From: Bacteroidota bacterium
Lineage (GTDB): Bacteria; Bacteroidota; Rhodothermia; Rhodothermales; UBA10348
Reading direction: 5' to 3'
DNA: 10,109 nucleotides
Assembly (NCBI GenBank): GCA_024640835.1
Contig: JAHEEH010000034.1
Location: 1 to 10,109 of the forward strand
Positions 1-5,867 of this stretch are shown here, piece by piece (position 1 is the stretch's first letter; each line of letters opens with the position of its first letter). The position numbers and the translations under genes are program-made. The notes under the pieces are model-generated. The model saw nothing but the letters and a program-made list of their open reading frames with translations. It made no database searches and was not told the origin of the DNA.

Positions 1-376
1 CCACGCCACGCCGCAGCGTGGAGATCTGTCGATCGATGTTCACGCCGCCGAAGATGGCCGTGCTACGGAAGGGAAGGTGGCGTCCGTAGGCGCGGAAGCT
101 CTCTTCCACCTGGACGGCGAGTTCGCGCGTGGGCGCGAGGACCAGCACGCGGATGCGGCGCTGCCTGCCTGCCGGATCGGTGTCGAGCAGGCGCTGAAGA
201 ATGGGAAGGGCGAAACCGGCGGTCTTGCCGGTGCCGGTCTGTGCGCCGGCCAGGATGTCGTGGCCGTCCAGGACGGCCGGGATGGCCTCCCGCTGGATCG
301 GGGTCGCCGTCTGGTAACCCTGTTCGCGGATGGCCCGTTGGAGTTCGGCCGAAAGGCCGAGTTTCGAGAAATTCAT
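1..376 (-). CDS. rhlE: DEAD-box ATP-dependent RNA helicase RhlE, N-terminal part (cut by window edge)
   Basis: The first 125 residues of a DEAD-box RNA helicase read leftward off the window edge. DEAD-box proteins use ATP to unwind short RNA duplexes in the cytoplasm; RhlE-type enzymes act in ribosome assembly and RNA turnover. Visible in order are an aromatic plus GY/TPIQ Q-motif (residues about 3-28, TPIQ at 25-28), the Walker A/motif I AQTGTGKT (45-52), motif Ia PTRELA (82-87) and the GG motif (110-111). The opening MNFSKLGLS followed by [13 protein letters not shown] closely resembles E. coli RhlE as I remember it. The DEAD motif and the second RecA domain lie outside the window. ATG at 376 puts the Q-motif at its usual distance from the N-terminus, but I see no clear Shine-Dalgarno sequence. 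About 500 bp of non-coding DNA upstream should hold its promoter. Assignment to the RhlE branch rather than another DEAD-box helicase is likely but rests on the N-terminus only. Confidence 0.92.
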   Translation of the reverse strand, partial: MNFSKLGLSAELQRAIREQGYQTATPIQREAIPAVLDGHDILAGAQTGTGKTAGFALPILQRLLDTDPAGRQRRIRVLVLAPTRELAVQVEESFRAYGRHLPFRSTAIFGGVNIDRQISTLRRGV

Positions 377-711
377 TCAGTCGATGTTCAGAGCGCGCCC
401 ATCCCCGTCCCGCCTCTTGCGGTGTACGGGTTTCGGTCCAGGCGATGGCTCCGGGTTGATCCCGGCCCCGCCGAATGCGGGAGTGCGGGAGAGGCGCAGA
501 CCGGTGTGCGCCGGGAAGGGTCGGACGAGTAACCGTACGTCCCCGGTCGAAGAGGTGAATGGCGTCTGTCGATGAACGGCTCGACTGCTGTCGACCGGCG
601 TCATCGTGCCCGCTGGGGGCGATCCACAACTGGGACTCGAGGGGGAACGGCGCTGCGGAATGTCAGATGAATCTGCAGGGAGCCGGTTCTTTACCTCGCG
701 TCAAGTCAAGA

Positions 712-730
712 AATGACACAATTCGTCATT
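712..730. promoter_or_regulatory. Inverted repeat AATGAC-N7-GTCATT, candidate operator
   Basis: Perfect 6-bp half-sites AATGAC and GTCATT are separated by seven bases (ACAATTC). They lie in the most A/T-rich patch of the gap upstream of rhlE, just after a short direct repeat (GTCAAGTCAAG). The spacing of half-site centres, about 13 bp, is near one helical turn, so a dimeric regulator could bind. No regulator can be named, and such a repeat can arise by chance. Confidence 0.25.
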
Positions 731-795
731 CGAACTGGCCCGTTGAAGTCGGGCCGGACCCATTAGTTCCGGGCCCAGGGTCCGTACGGATCCCG

Positions 796-814
796 CTCGT
801 GCCCGGGGCACGAG
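796..814. terminator. Strong GC hairpin downstream of the deacylase gene
   Basis: CTCGTGCCC (796-804) and GGGCACGAG (806-814) are perfect reverse complements around one central base, so the folded form is about 8 bp of stem with a three-base loop. With one bulge the stem extends by C793/C794 pairing G815/G816. It lies about 60 bp beyond the stop codon of the minus-strand deacylase, where a transcript end is expected. It has no T-tract on either side, so it is at best a non-canonical terminator or an RNA 3'-end stabiliser. Confidence 0.3.
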
Positions 815-875
815 GGCGGAACCGCTGGTCCGTGCACCCACGGAGCGGGCCCGCGTGCATCACCGGGTAGGCGCC

Positions 876-1337
876 TCACCGTGCGAAACGGCCGAGGGTA
901 GGATGCACCAGGTTCTCGAAATCCCGGTATGCGAGCTTCAGAAGCTCCGTATGCGTGCCGGCATTGAAGGCGATCTCGTCGTCCTCGGACAGCGATTCCG
1001 CCACGTAGACCGGCATGTCGTAGAGGTTGCCGAACGGCGGCATGGCGCCCGTTTCGCATTCGGGGAACAGGTCGGAGAACTCCTTCTCGGTCGCGATCTC
1101 GACCACCTCGGCGCCTGCTATGCCGCGCAGACGGTCCAGGTCGATCTTGAGCGATCCCGGCAAGACGGCCATCGCCATCTTCCCGTCGATGCGCACCATG
1201 ACGGTCTTGGCGATCTCCTTCCCCGGGATGTGCGCCGACGCGGCGATCTGCTGCGCCGTGAAGGCCGGGGAGTGGCGGATGGTCACGTAGCGGATGCCGT
1301 GGTCATCCAGGAATCGATTGAGGGCTTTGAGTGGCAT
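876..1337 (-). CDS. YbaK/EbsC-family aminoacyl-tRNA deacylase (trans-editing protein)
   Basis: This is a 153-residue stand-alone YbaK-fold protein. The family hydrolyses mischarged aminoacyl-tRNAs in the cytoplasm, such as Cys-tRNAPro or Ala-tRNAPro, and so removes errors left by the synthetase. The whole domain is present: an N-terminal helix (residues 1-14), GKEIAKTVMVR containing the conserved lysine (K44, matching the lysine needed in YbaK/HI1434), the VLPGSLKIDLDRL segment (58-70), the GAMPPFG loop (97-103) that shapes the substrate pocket, and the late FNAGTHTELLKL strand and helix. ATG at 1337 is preferred over an upstream in-frame start at 1391 because AGGAGG lies five bases ahead and the family starts here. 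The exact substrate (Cys, Ala or another amino acid) cannot be read from the sequence. It stands alone, with 242 bp on its 5' side and about 500 bp on its 3' side, so it is probably monocistronic. Confidence 0.9.
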   Translation of the reverse strand: MPLKALNRFLDDHGIRYVTIRHSPAFTAQQIAASAHIPGKEIAKTVMVRIDGKMAMAVLPGSLKIDLDRLRGIAGAEVVEIATEKEFSDLFPECETGAMPPFGNLYDMPVYVAESLSEDDEIAFNAGTHTELLKLAYRDFENLVHPTLGRFAR

Positions 1338-1342
1338 GACGT

Positions 1343-1348
1343 CCTCCT
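1343..1348 (-). promoter_or_regulatory. Shine-Dalgarno AGGAGG that fixes the deacylase start
   Basis: On the minus strand AGGAGG is followed by five bases (ACGTC) and then the ATG whose first base is 1337. It is a full consensus site at good spacing. It rules against the upstream ATG at 1391, which would add 18 residues unlike the family. Confidence 0.85.
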
Positions 1349-1507
1349 GGTCTCGCACGGCGTGAGCCGCGCAGGATGAACGGTGACGCACCGGCCGTCT
1401 TCAGCCACCATCCCGCCCCGCAAGCGGGCCGGTCCTGCACCATGGTAGCCCCGGCGATCGGGCAGGTCAAGCGTCTGACAGGCAATTCGCGGCGGCGGAC
1501 CCGGACG

Positions 1508-1574
1508 GCGGATCGCGGAATGCCGTGCGCTGCGGCGGACCGCGGAATGCCGTGCGCGGCGGCGGACCGCGGAA
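1508..1574. repeat. 27-bp tandem repeat, about 2.5 copies
   Basis: The unit begins GCGGAYCGCGGAATGCCGTG. Copies lie at 1508-1534, 1535-1561 and a 13-base partial copy at 1562-1574. Copies one and two match at 25 of 27 positions (differences at 1513/1540 and 1531/1558), and the partial copy is identical to copy two. It fills much of the gap between the VOC gene, which ends at 1580, and the deacylase gene. The period is a multiple of three and reads AADRGMPCA on the plus strand, but no gene there is credible. It most probably arose by slippage in GC-rich intergenic DNA. Confidence 0.8.
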
Positions 1575-1579
1575 CACCC

Positions 1580-1897
1580 TCAGCGAAGGAACTGCAGAAG
1601 CTCGATCGGAGCGCCGTCGACCACCACGAACGCCACGAGCACCCCCTCGGACGGGCTGTTCGGCTCGATCAGGATGTCATGCCCTTCGATCGCGGCGTAC
1701 AGGTCGTCCACCTCGAACGCGACGTGCGCAACCGTCCGGACCAGTTCCGGGAGGGGGCAATCGTCGTCGTACCGCATCCACTGGATGCCGAACGGGTTGC
1801 GTTCGTGGTCCGTGCAGTGCAGCCCGTACCGTTCCAGGGTCTCCTCTCCGTCCCGTGCGACCGTGGTCGGTATGCCGACATGGTGGTACTTCATCAT
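1580..1897 (-). CDS. Small VOC-superfamily (glyoxalase/bleomycin-resistance fold) protein
   Basis: This is a 105-residue protein of the vicinal oxygen chelate fold, built from paired beta-alpha-beta-beta-beta modules that usually bind a divalent metal. The first module starts with HHVGIP (residues 5-10). The second starts with TVAHVAFEVDDL (55-66), a typical VOC strand, and ends with GAPIELLQF (95-103). Candidate metal ligands are H6, H58 and E99; the fourth position falls near Q39, where many members have glutamate or histidine. NSPSEGVLVAFVVVDG is a conserved-looking loop and strand. At 105 residues it is shorter than most one-domain VOC proteins (about 120-150). The start is one of two adjacent ATGs (1897 or 1894), and no good ribosome-binding site is seen. 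It begins 12 bp after the stop of the acetyltransferase gene, so translational coupling is likely. The reaction is unknown; the fold covers isomerases, dioxygenases and resistance proteins. Confidence 0.82.
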   Translation of the reverse strand: MMKYHHVGIPTTVARDGEETLERYGLHCTDHERNPFGIQWMRYDDDCPLPELVRTVAHVAFEVDDLYAAIEGHDILIEPNSPSEGVLVAFVVVDGAPIELLQFLR

Positions 1898-1909
1898 GGT
1901 TCGGGCGGA

Positions 1910-3331
1910 CTACACCTTGAAGTAGACCTTCCGCCGGTCCAGCCAGTAGGCGACGCCGGCCCAGAATGCCACGAAGGCGATGGCGAACAGGAACGAGGCG
2001 AATTCGGGGTGGCCGGTCGCCGCGAGGAGCAGATCGTACGTCCACTCCTTGGCGGAGGTCGTTCCCCGGCCGGAATAGGCCCCGACGGTGATGCGACCCA
2101 GGGCCGTGGTCATCATCCCGGACGCCACGAAGGCGAAGATGGCGTTGCGACCGTAGGACCGGAGGGGCACGGACCACCGCCTCCAGCCCTTCATGTCGAT
2201 CGCGTGGAACAGGACGGCGAGGCAGAGGAGCGCCATCCCGGCGGTGAACACCGTGTACGAGCTGGTCCAGATGCGCTTGTTGATGGGCATCCAGATGCTC
2301 ATCACGAGCCCGAGGCCCATGAGCCAGGATGCCGCGAGGAACAGGCCGTTGAGCTTGGCCGAATCGTCCAGGTCCTTCCGGCGCATCCACATGCCGGCCA
2401 GCGTTCCGAGCAGGACCGATCCCACGGCGGAGACCGTGCTGAGGACACCCTCCGGATCGAACGACCAGATCAGCTGTCCGGCGTCGTCATAGAGCTGTCG
2501 CACGCTCCACGTGTGGGTCCCCAGGACGTGGTAGTCCACGTAGAAGCACCAGTTCGAGAAGAGCTGGCCCAGCGGGGTCTCGGCCGTCGGAAACGCCATG
2601 TCCAGATCCGGCATGCCGAAGCCCGGAATCGGGATGAGCAGCATCCACACGGCATAGGCGCCCAGCAGACCGACGATCCACCACGCGATCGCCCGCGGGG
2701 TGGGCGTCGCGAACCAGATGGCCGACGCGAGGAAGTAGCAGACGCCGATCCTGACGAGCACTCCCGGAATCCGGAGCCCCGCGATGGTGCGGGCGAGCGA
2801 ATCGTCGAAGCCCAGGACGGCGAGGCCCCCGATCGACAGCACCGCGCCTATCCCGAACGTGATCCACCAGGCCCGGGGGCGCCTGGTGCCGGCCAGAAGA
2901 ACGACGGCGGCCAGAACTCCCGCGGCGAACCCGATTCTGAGCAGAACCGCCGCCGCCTGGCCCACGCCGGACGCTTCGTGGAACGACTCTCCCGGCCAGA
3001 GCAACCGCGACCACGTCGACCCCCACCATCCGAGCAGCATGAGGGCGATCGCCCGCCGGACGACGTGCAGCAACAGCTGGCGACTCGTGCTGCCCTGCTC
3101 CAGGCGCTTGGGGAACGAGTACATCATGGCCATGCCGACCATGAACAGGAAGAACGGAAACACCAGGTCGGTGAGCGTCCATCCGTTCCATGCGGCGTGT
3201 TCGAGCGGCCAGTAGATGTGGGCCCACGTGCCGGGGTTGTTCACCATCAGCATGCCCGCGATGGTCAATCCGCGGAGCACGTCCAGCGACTCGAGGCGCC
3301 TGGACGGGATGAGGGTCGTTCCGATGGACAT
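1910..3331 (-). CDS. HGSNAT/NagX-like multi-pass membrane acetyltransferase (COG4299 type)
   Basis: This is a 473-residue polytopic inner-membrane protein. The family includes human lysosomal heparan-alpha-glucosaminide N-acetyltransferase, which passes acetyl groups across a membrane to glucosamine, and bacterial NagX-like proteins that act on amino sugars or cell-surface glycans. Hallmarks are RRLESLDVLRGLTIAGMLMV (11-30), the LEHAAWNGWTLTDLVFPFF region (43-61), LRIPGVLVRIG (186-196), FDPEGVLSTVSAVGSVLLG (291-309) and a basic C-terminus ending DRRKVYFKV. H45 in the HAAWNG motif aligns with the histidine proposed to carry the acetyl group in HGSNAT. About ten or more hydrophobic segments are visible. 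It is longer than many bacterial members (roughly 370-400 residues) because of extra sequence around 105-180 that resembles the following segment. ATG at 3331 is the only early start and has no clear Shine-Dalgarno sequence. It is first in a likely two-gene unit with the VOC gene. The substrate is unknown. Confidence 0.85.
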   Translation of the reverse strand: MSIGTTLIPSRRLESLDVLRGLTIAGMLMVNNPGTWAHIYWPLEHAAWNGWTLTDLVFPFFLFMVGMAMMYSFPKRLEQGSTSRQLLLHVVRRAIALMLLGWWGSTWSRLLWPGESFHEASGVGQAAAVLLRIGFAAGVLAAVVLLAGTRRPRAWWITFGIGAVLSIGGLAVLGFDDSLARTIAGLRIPGVLVRIGVCYFLASAIWFATPTPRAIAWWIVGLLGAYAVWMLLIPIPGFGMPDLDMAFPTAETPLGQLFSNWCFYVDYHVLGTHTWSVRQLYDDAGQLIWSFDPEGVLSTVSAVGSVLLGTLAGMWMRRKDLDDSAKLNGLFLAASWLMGLGLVMSIWMPINKRIWTSSYTVFTAGMALLCLAVLFHAIDMKGWRRWSVPLRSYGRNAIFAFVASGMMTTALGRITVGAYSGRGTTSAKEWTYDLLLAATGHPEFASFLFAIAFVAFWAGVAYWLDRRKVYFKV

Positions 3332-3547
3332 GTCGGCAGTCTCGCGCGGGGCCGCGGGCGTCCCGCCCAGGTGAGGTACTCGGAGGTTGCGGCGAAGCTA
3401 CGGTTCCGTGAGGCCATGCGCGACAGGCGGGCGGCCCCGCATCAAGGAATCCGCCGGGGGCCTCCGGTTCTCCGGTTTCTTCCGGGCCGGGACCGGAATC
3501 GGACGGAACCCGGGAACCTCGGAGGGGAAACCAGAGAAGGAGGGCCT
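3332..3547. promoter_or_regulatory. Divergent intergenic region between acetyltransferase and antiporter genes
   Basis: These 216 bp separate a leftward gene (start 3331) and a rightward gene (start 3548), so both promoters should lie here. The sequence is rich in CCGG/CCGGAA-type short repeats around 3460-3520. I could not pick out a convincing -35/-10 pair in either direction. An open plus-strand frame runs through the region in phase with the antiporter, but it is antisense to the acetyltransferase and is not considered coding. Confidence 0.45.
3537..3543 (+). promoter_or_regulatory. Shine-Dalgarno AAGGAGG that fixes the antiporter start
   Basis: AAGGAGG ends four bases before the ATG at 3548. 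The frame stays open far upstream (to 1376), so this site decides the start. It places the first transmembrane helix at residue 5, as expected for this antiporter family. Confidence 0.88.
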
Positions 3548-5827
3548 ATGGATCTCTCTATCGCCAACCTTCTGCTGGTCCTCTTCGTGGCCTGGACGGC
3601 CGGTCGCCTGTCCTCGCGGCTGGGGTACCCTTCCGTCCTCGGAGAGCTCATTGCCGGCATCCTGCTCGGCCCTCCGCTGCTGGGCCTGCTGCACGCGGAC
3701 GCGGCCCTCGAGCTGTTGGCCGAGCTCGGCATCATCCTGATGATGGTGTACATCGGCATGGAGATCGATCCGCGGGAGCTCAAGCGGGCTTCCAGGGCCG
3801 GACTCCTGGCGGCGATCGGCGGCTTCATCACGCCCGGCGTTCTGTGCTATTTCGCCGTCGTCTGGTTCGGCGGAACGGTGATGATGGCCGTCTTCGTGGG
3901 CGTGGCGGCCGGCCTCACCTCCCTGGCCACCAAGTCCCGCATCCTGGTGGACCTCCAGATGCTGGACACGCGCGTGGCCCACGTGCTCATGGCCGGGTCC
4001 CTCATCGTCGACGCGGTGTCGCTCATCATCTTCGCCGCGGTGCTCGGGGCGGTCGAAGTGGGACGGGTCGACCTCACGGGGATCGCGCTCGTGGCGGCCA
4101 AGGCGTCGGCCTTCTTCCTCGTCACCATCGGTGTCGGTATCAAGGTGTTTCCGCGCGTGGGTCGCGTCCTCGAGGCGGTGGGCATCACGGGGCGCACGGC
4201 TTCCTTCACCCTGGTGCTGATTCTGGCCCTGGCGTTCGCCGAGCTGGCCGAACTGGCGGGCATGCACGGCATCCTGGGCGCGTTCATCGCGGGCCTCTTC
4301 CTGCGCGAAGGTGTGTTCGGAAAGGAGCGCAGCAAGGAGCTCACCGAAGTGGTCCGCGACGCGTCGATCGGATTCCTGGCCCCGGTGTTCTTCGTCACGG
4401 CAGGCTTTGCCGTCTCCATGGACGTCTTCACCACCGACCTGCCGCTTCTCCTGGTGATCCTGGGACTGGCGACGTTCGGCAAGATCGCCGGCACGGCTCT
4501 CTTCTATCTGCCGACGGGATACGGCTGGCGCGAGGGTATCGCGGTGGGGGCGGGCATGAACGGTCGTGGGGCCGTCGAGATCATCCTCGCGCAGATCGCG
4601 CTGACCGCGGGGATCATATCGGCGCAGATCTTCTCCGTCCTGGTGATCATGTCGATCATCACGACGGCGACCGTGCCGGTATTCCTGAAGTGGGGAGTGG
4701 AGTGGCTCAGGCGCCGGGGCGAGCTCGTACGCTCGGGCGAAGACCGCAGGGGAGTCCTGATCGTGGGGGGCGGGGCCGTGGTGAGGGCCATGGGAAGGCT
4801 GTTCTCGCGGTCCCAGCCCGTCTCCGTCGTCGACCGGAACGCTGAGCACTGCGAGGCGGCGCTGGCGGCGGGACTCGAGGCGGTGCGTGGAAACGCACTG
4901 GACGAGCTGACCCTCAGCGAGGCCGGTGCGGCCGGTGTCCGCTTCGCCATCGTGGCGACGCCGAACGCGGAGGTGAACGCGCTCGCGACCCAGCTCCTCC
5001 GCTCCACCTTCCTCGTGCCGGAAATCTCGGTGCTGAGCAGCGGCGATCTCCTGGGACACTCGGCGCTCATCCAGCATCTCCGCGCCCGCACGCTGTTCGG
5101 CCAGTCGGTGGATCTCCTGGAATGGGATTACCGGGTGGACCACGAGCAGGCGAGGATCGTCCCGTTCGAGGTGGCCGACGCGCCGCGGACCGCGGAAGCC
5201 TTCCTGGCCGACGTGTCTGGTTCCGATACGCTGCCCGTCGCGGTGCGCCGGGGCGGAGTGGTCGAGCCGTACTCGTCGGATGCCGTCCTGGAGCCGGGCG
5301 ACGCTCTCGTTCTGCTCGAAAACGTCGAGGACCTGGAGGCACGGAAGGATGCGTTCGACCGGATGGTGGCCGGCTGTCCGGTGCTGGACCTGCAGCAGGC
5401 GATGGACAGCTCCGCGTTCTTCGGGACGGTTGCGGAAGTGATGGCCCCGCGCCTCGGTCTGGAGGTCTCGGAGCTCACGGCCATGCTCGGCGAGCGGGAG
5501 CGGCAGGGAAGCACGGTCTTCGTGCCGGGTCTCGCCATTCCCCACGTGATCGTGCCGGGCGGGGGCGTGTTCGACCTGGCCATTGCCCGCTGCTCGGCAG
5601 GCGTCACGTTTCCCGGAGAGGCGGGAGCGGTGGAGGCGGTCTTCGTACTGGCCGGATCCGCGGATCAGCGCACAAGCCACCTCCGCGCGCTCTCCGCGAT
5701 CGCGCAGACCGTCCAGGGAAGCAGTTTCGAGGCGGCGTGGAGAGACGCTCCCGACAGCGAAGCGCTGAGGCGCCTGATCCTGGGTGCGAGAAGGCGTCGA
5801 TTCCCCTCCGCAGGAGGCGGCAAGTGA
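3548..5827 (+). CDS. CPA-type cation:proton antiporter fused to RCK (TrkA-like) and PTS EIIA-type domains
   Basis: This 759-residue inner-membrane protein has three parts. Residues 1-385 are a monovalent-cation:proton antiporter domain with about 12 helices, including LGELIAGILLGP (31-42), the membrane aspartate D155 in SLIVDAVSL (likely proton/cation site) and GMNGRGAVEIIL (336-347). Residues 402-595 form an RCK regulatory region: VLIVGGGAVVR (403-413), an acidic strand end VVDRN (D429), then a C-terminal subdomain with VLEPGDALVLL (580-590). The third glycine of the usual GxGxxG is valine (V412), so nucleotide binding may be weak. Residues 606-750 resemble a PTS EIIA (mannitol/fructose/Ntr) domain, with RQGSTVFVPGLAIPH ending in H666 at the position phosphorylated in that family. 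It exchanges Na+ or K+ for H+ across the membrane; the ion is not readable. It is 40 bp from a second antiporter, probably co-transcribed. Fusions of this kind exist in databases as far as I know, but whether the EIIA part is phosphorylated is inference. Confidence 0.9.
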   Translation: MDLSIANLLLVLFVAWTAGRLSSRLGYPSVLGELIAGILLGPPLLGLLHADAALELLAELGIILMMVYIGMEIDPRELKRASRAGLLAAIGGFITPGVLCYFAVVWFGGTVMMAVFVGVAAGLTSLATKSRILVDLQMLDTRVAHVLMAGSLIVDAVSLIIFAAVLGAVEVGRVDLTGIALVAAKASAFFLVTIGVGIKVFPRVGRVLEAVGITGRTASFTLVLILALAFAELAELAGMHGILGAFIAGLFLREGVFGKERSKELTEVVRDASIGFLAPVFFVTAGFAVSMDVFTTDLPLLLVILGLATFGKIAGTALFYLPTGYGWREGIAVGAGMNGRGAVEIILAQIALTAGIISAQIFSVLVIMSIITTATVPVFLKWGVEWLRRRGELVRSGEDRRGVLIVGGGAVVRAMGRLFSRSQPVSVVDRNAEHCEAALAAGLEAVRGNALDELTLSEAGAAGVRFAIVATPNAEVNALATQLLRSTFLVPEISVLSSGDLLGHSALIQHLRARTLFGQSVDLLEWDYRVDHEQARIVPFEVADAPRTAEAFLADVSGSDTLPVAVRRGGVVEPYSSDAVLEPGDALVLLENVEDLEARKDAFDRMVAGCPVLDLQQAMDSSAFFGTVAEVMAPRLGLEVSELTAMLGERERQGSTVFVPGLAIPHVIVPGGGVFDLAIARCSAGVTFPGEAGAVEAVFVLAGSADQRTSHLRALSAIAQTVQGSSFEAAWRDAPDSEALRRLILGARRRRFPSAGGGK

Positions 5828-5867
5828 TCGCCCCGATCCCCCTCATGCGACCCCATCCGCGTCGGTC

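Larger units (their letters stand above)
377..875. other. Intergenic region of about 500 bp upstream of rhlE
   Basis: No convincing gene is seen here on either strand. Open frames crossing it have no ribosome-binding site, no recognisable domain and unlikely composition. It should contain the minus-strand promoter of rhlE and the 3' end of the deacylase transcript. Visible structure is a 19-bp inverted repeat in a locally A/T-richer patch (712-730), a short GC stem (GGCCCG at 737-742 with CGGGCC at 750-755), a perfect 10-bp palindrome TCCGTACGGA (781-790) and a strong hairpin (796-814). No -35/-10 pair with good spacing could be found by eye on the minus strand. Confidence 0.6.

Noticed and set aside
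63..629. A 188-codon minus-strand frame spanning the rhlE start and upstream gap
   Set aside because: It overlaps rhlE in another frame. The rhlE frame carries the Q-motif, Walker A and motif Ia, while this one has none.
559..870. A 103-codon plus-strand frame in the gap upstream of rhlE
   Set aside because: It has no ribosome-binding site, no recognisable domain, and it runs through several palindromes. Nothing supports coding.
1508..1574. A CRISPR array
   Set aside because: The 27-bp units are directly adjacent with no spacers between them, and no cas gene is present.
1376..3547. A plus-strand open frame of about 724 codons continuous with the first antiporter, suggesting a much larger protein
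   Set aside because: It is antisense to the VOC and acetyltransferase genes, which have clear family motifs. Its residues are dominated by R, P, H, E and G with no domain, and a consensus Shine-Dalgarno site fixes the antiporter start at 3548.
3398..5680. A 760-codon minus-strand open frame opposite the first antiporter
   Set aside because: The translation is low-complexity R/H/D/E/G-rich sequence typical of antisense frames in GC-rich genes. It has no domain and no start signal.
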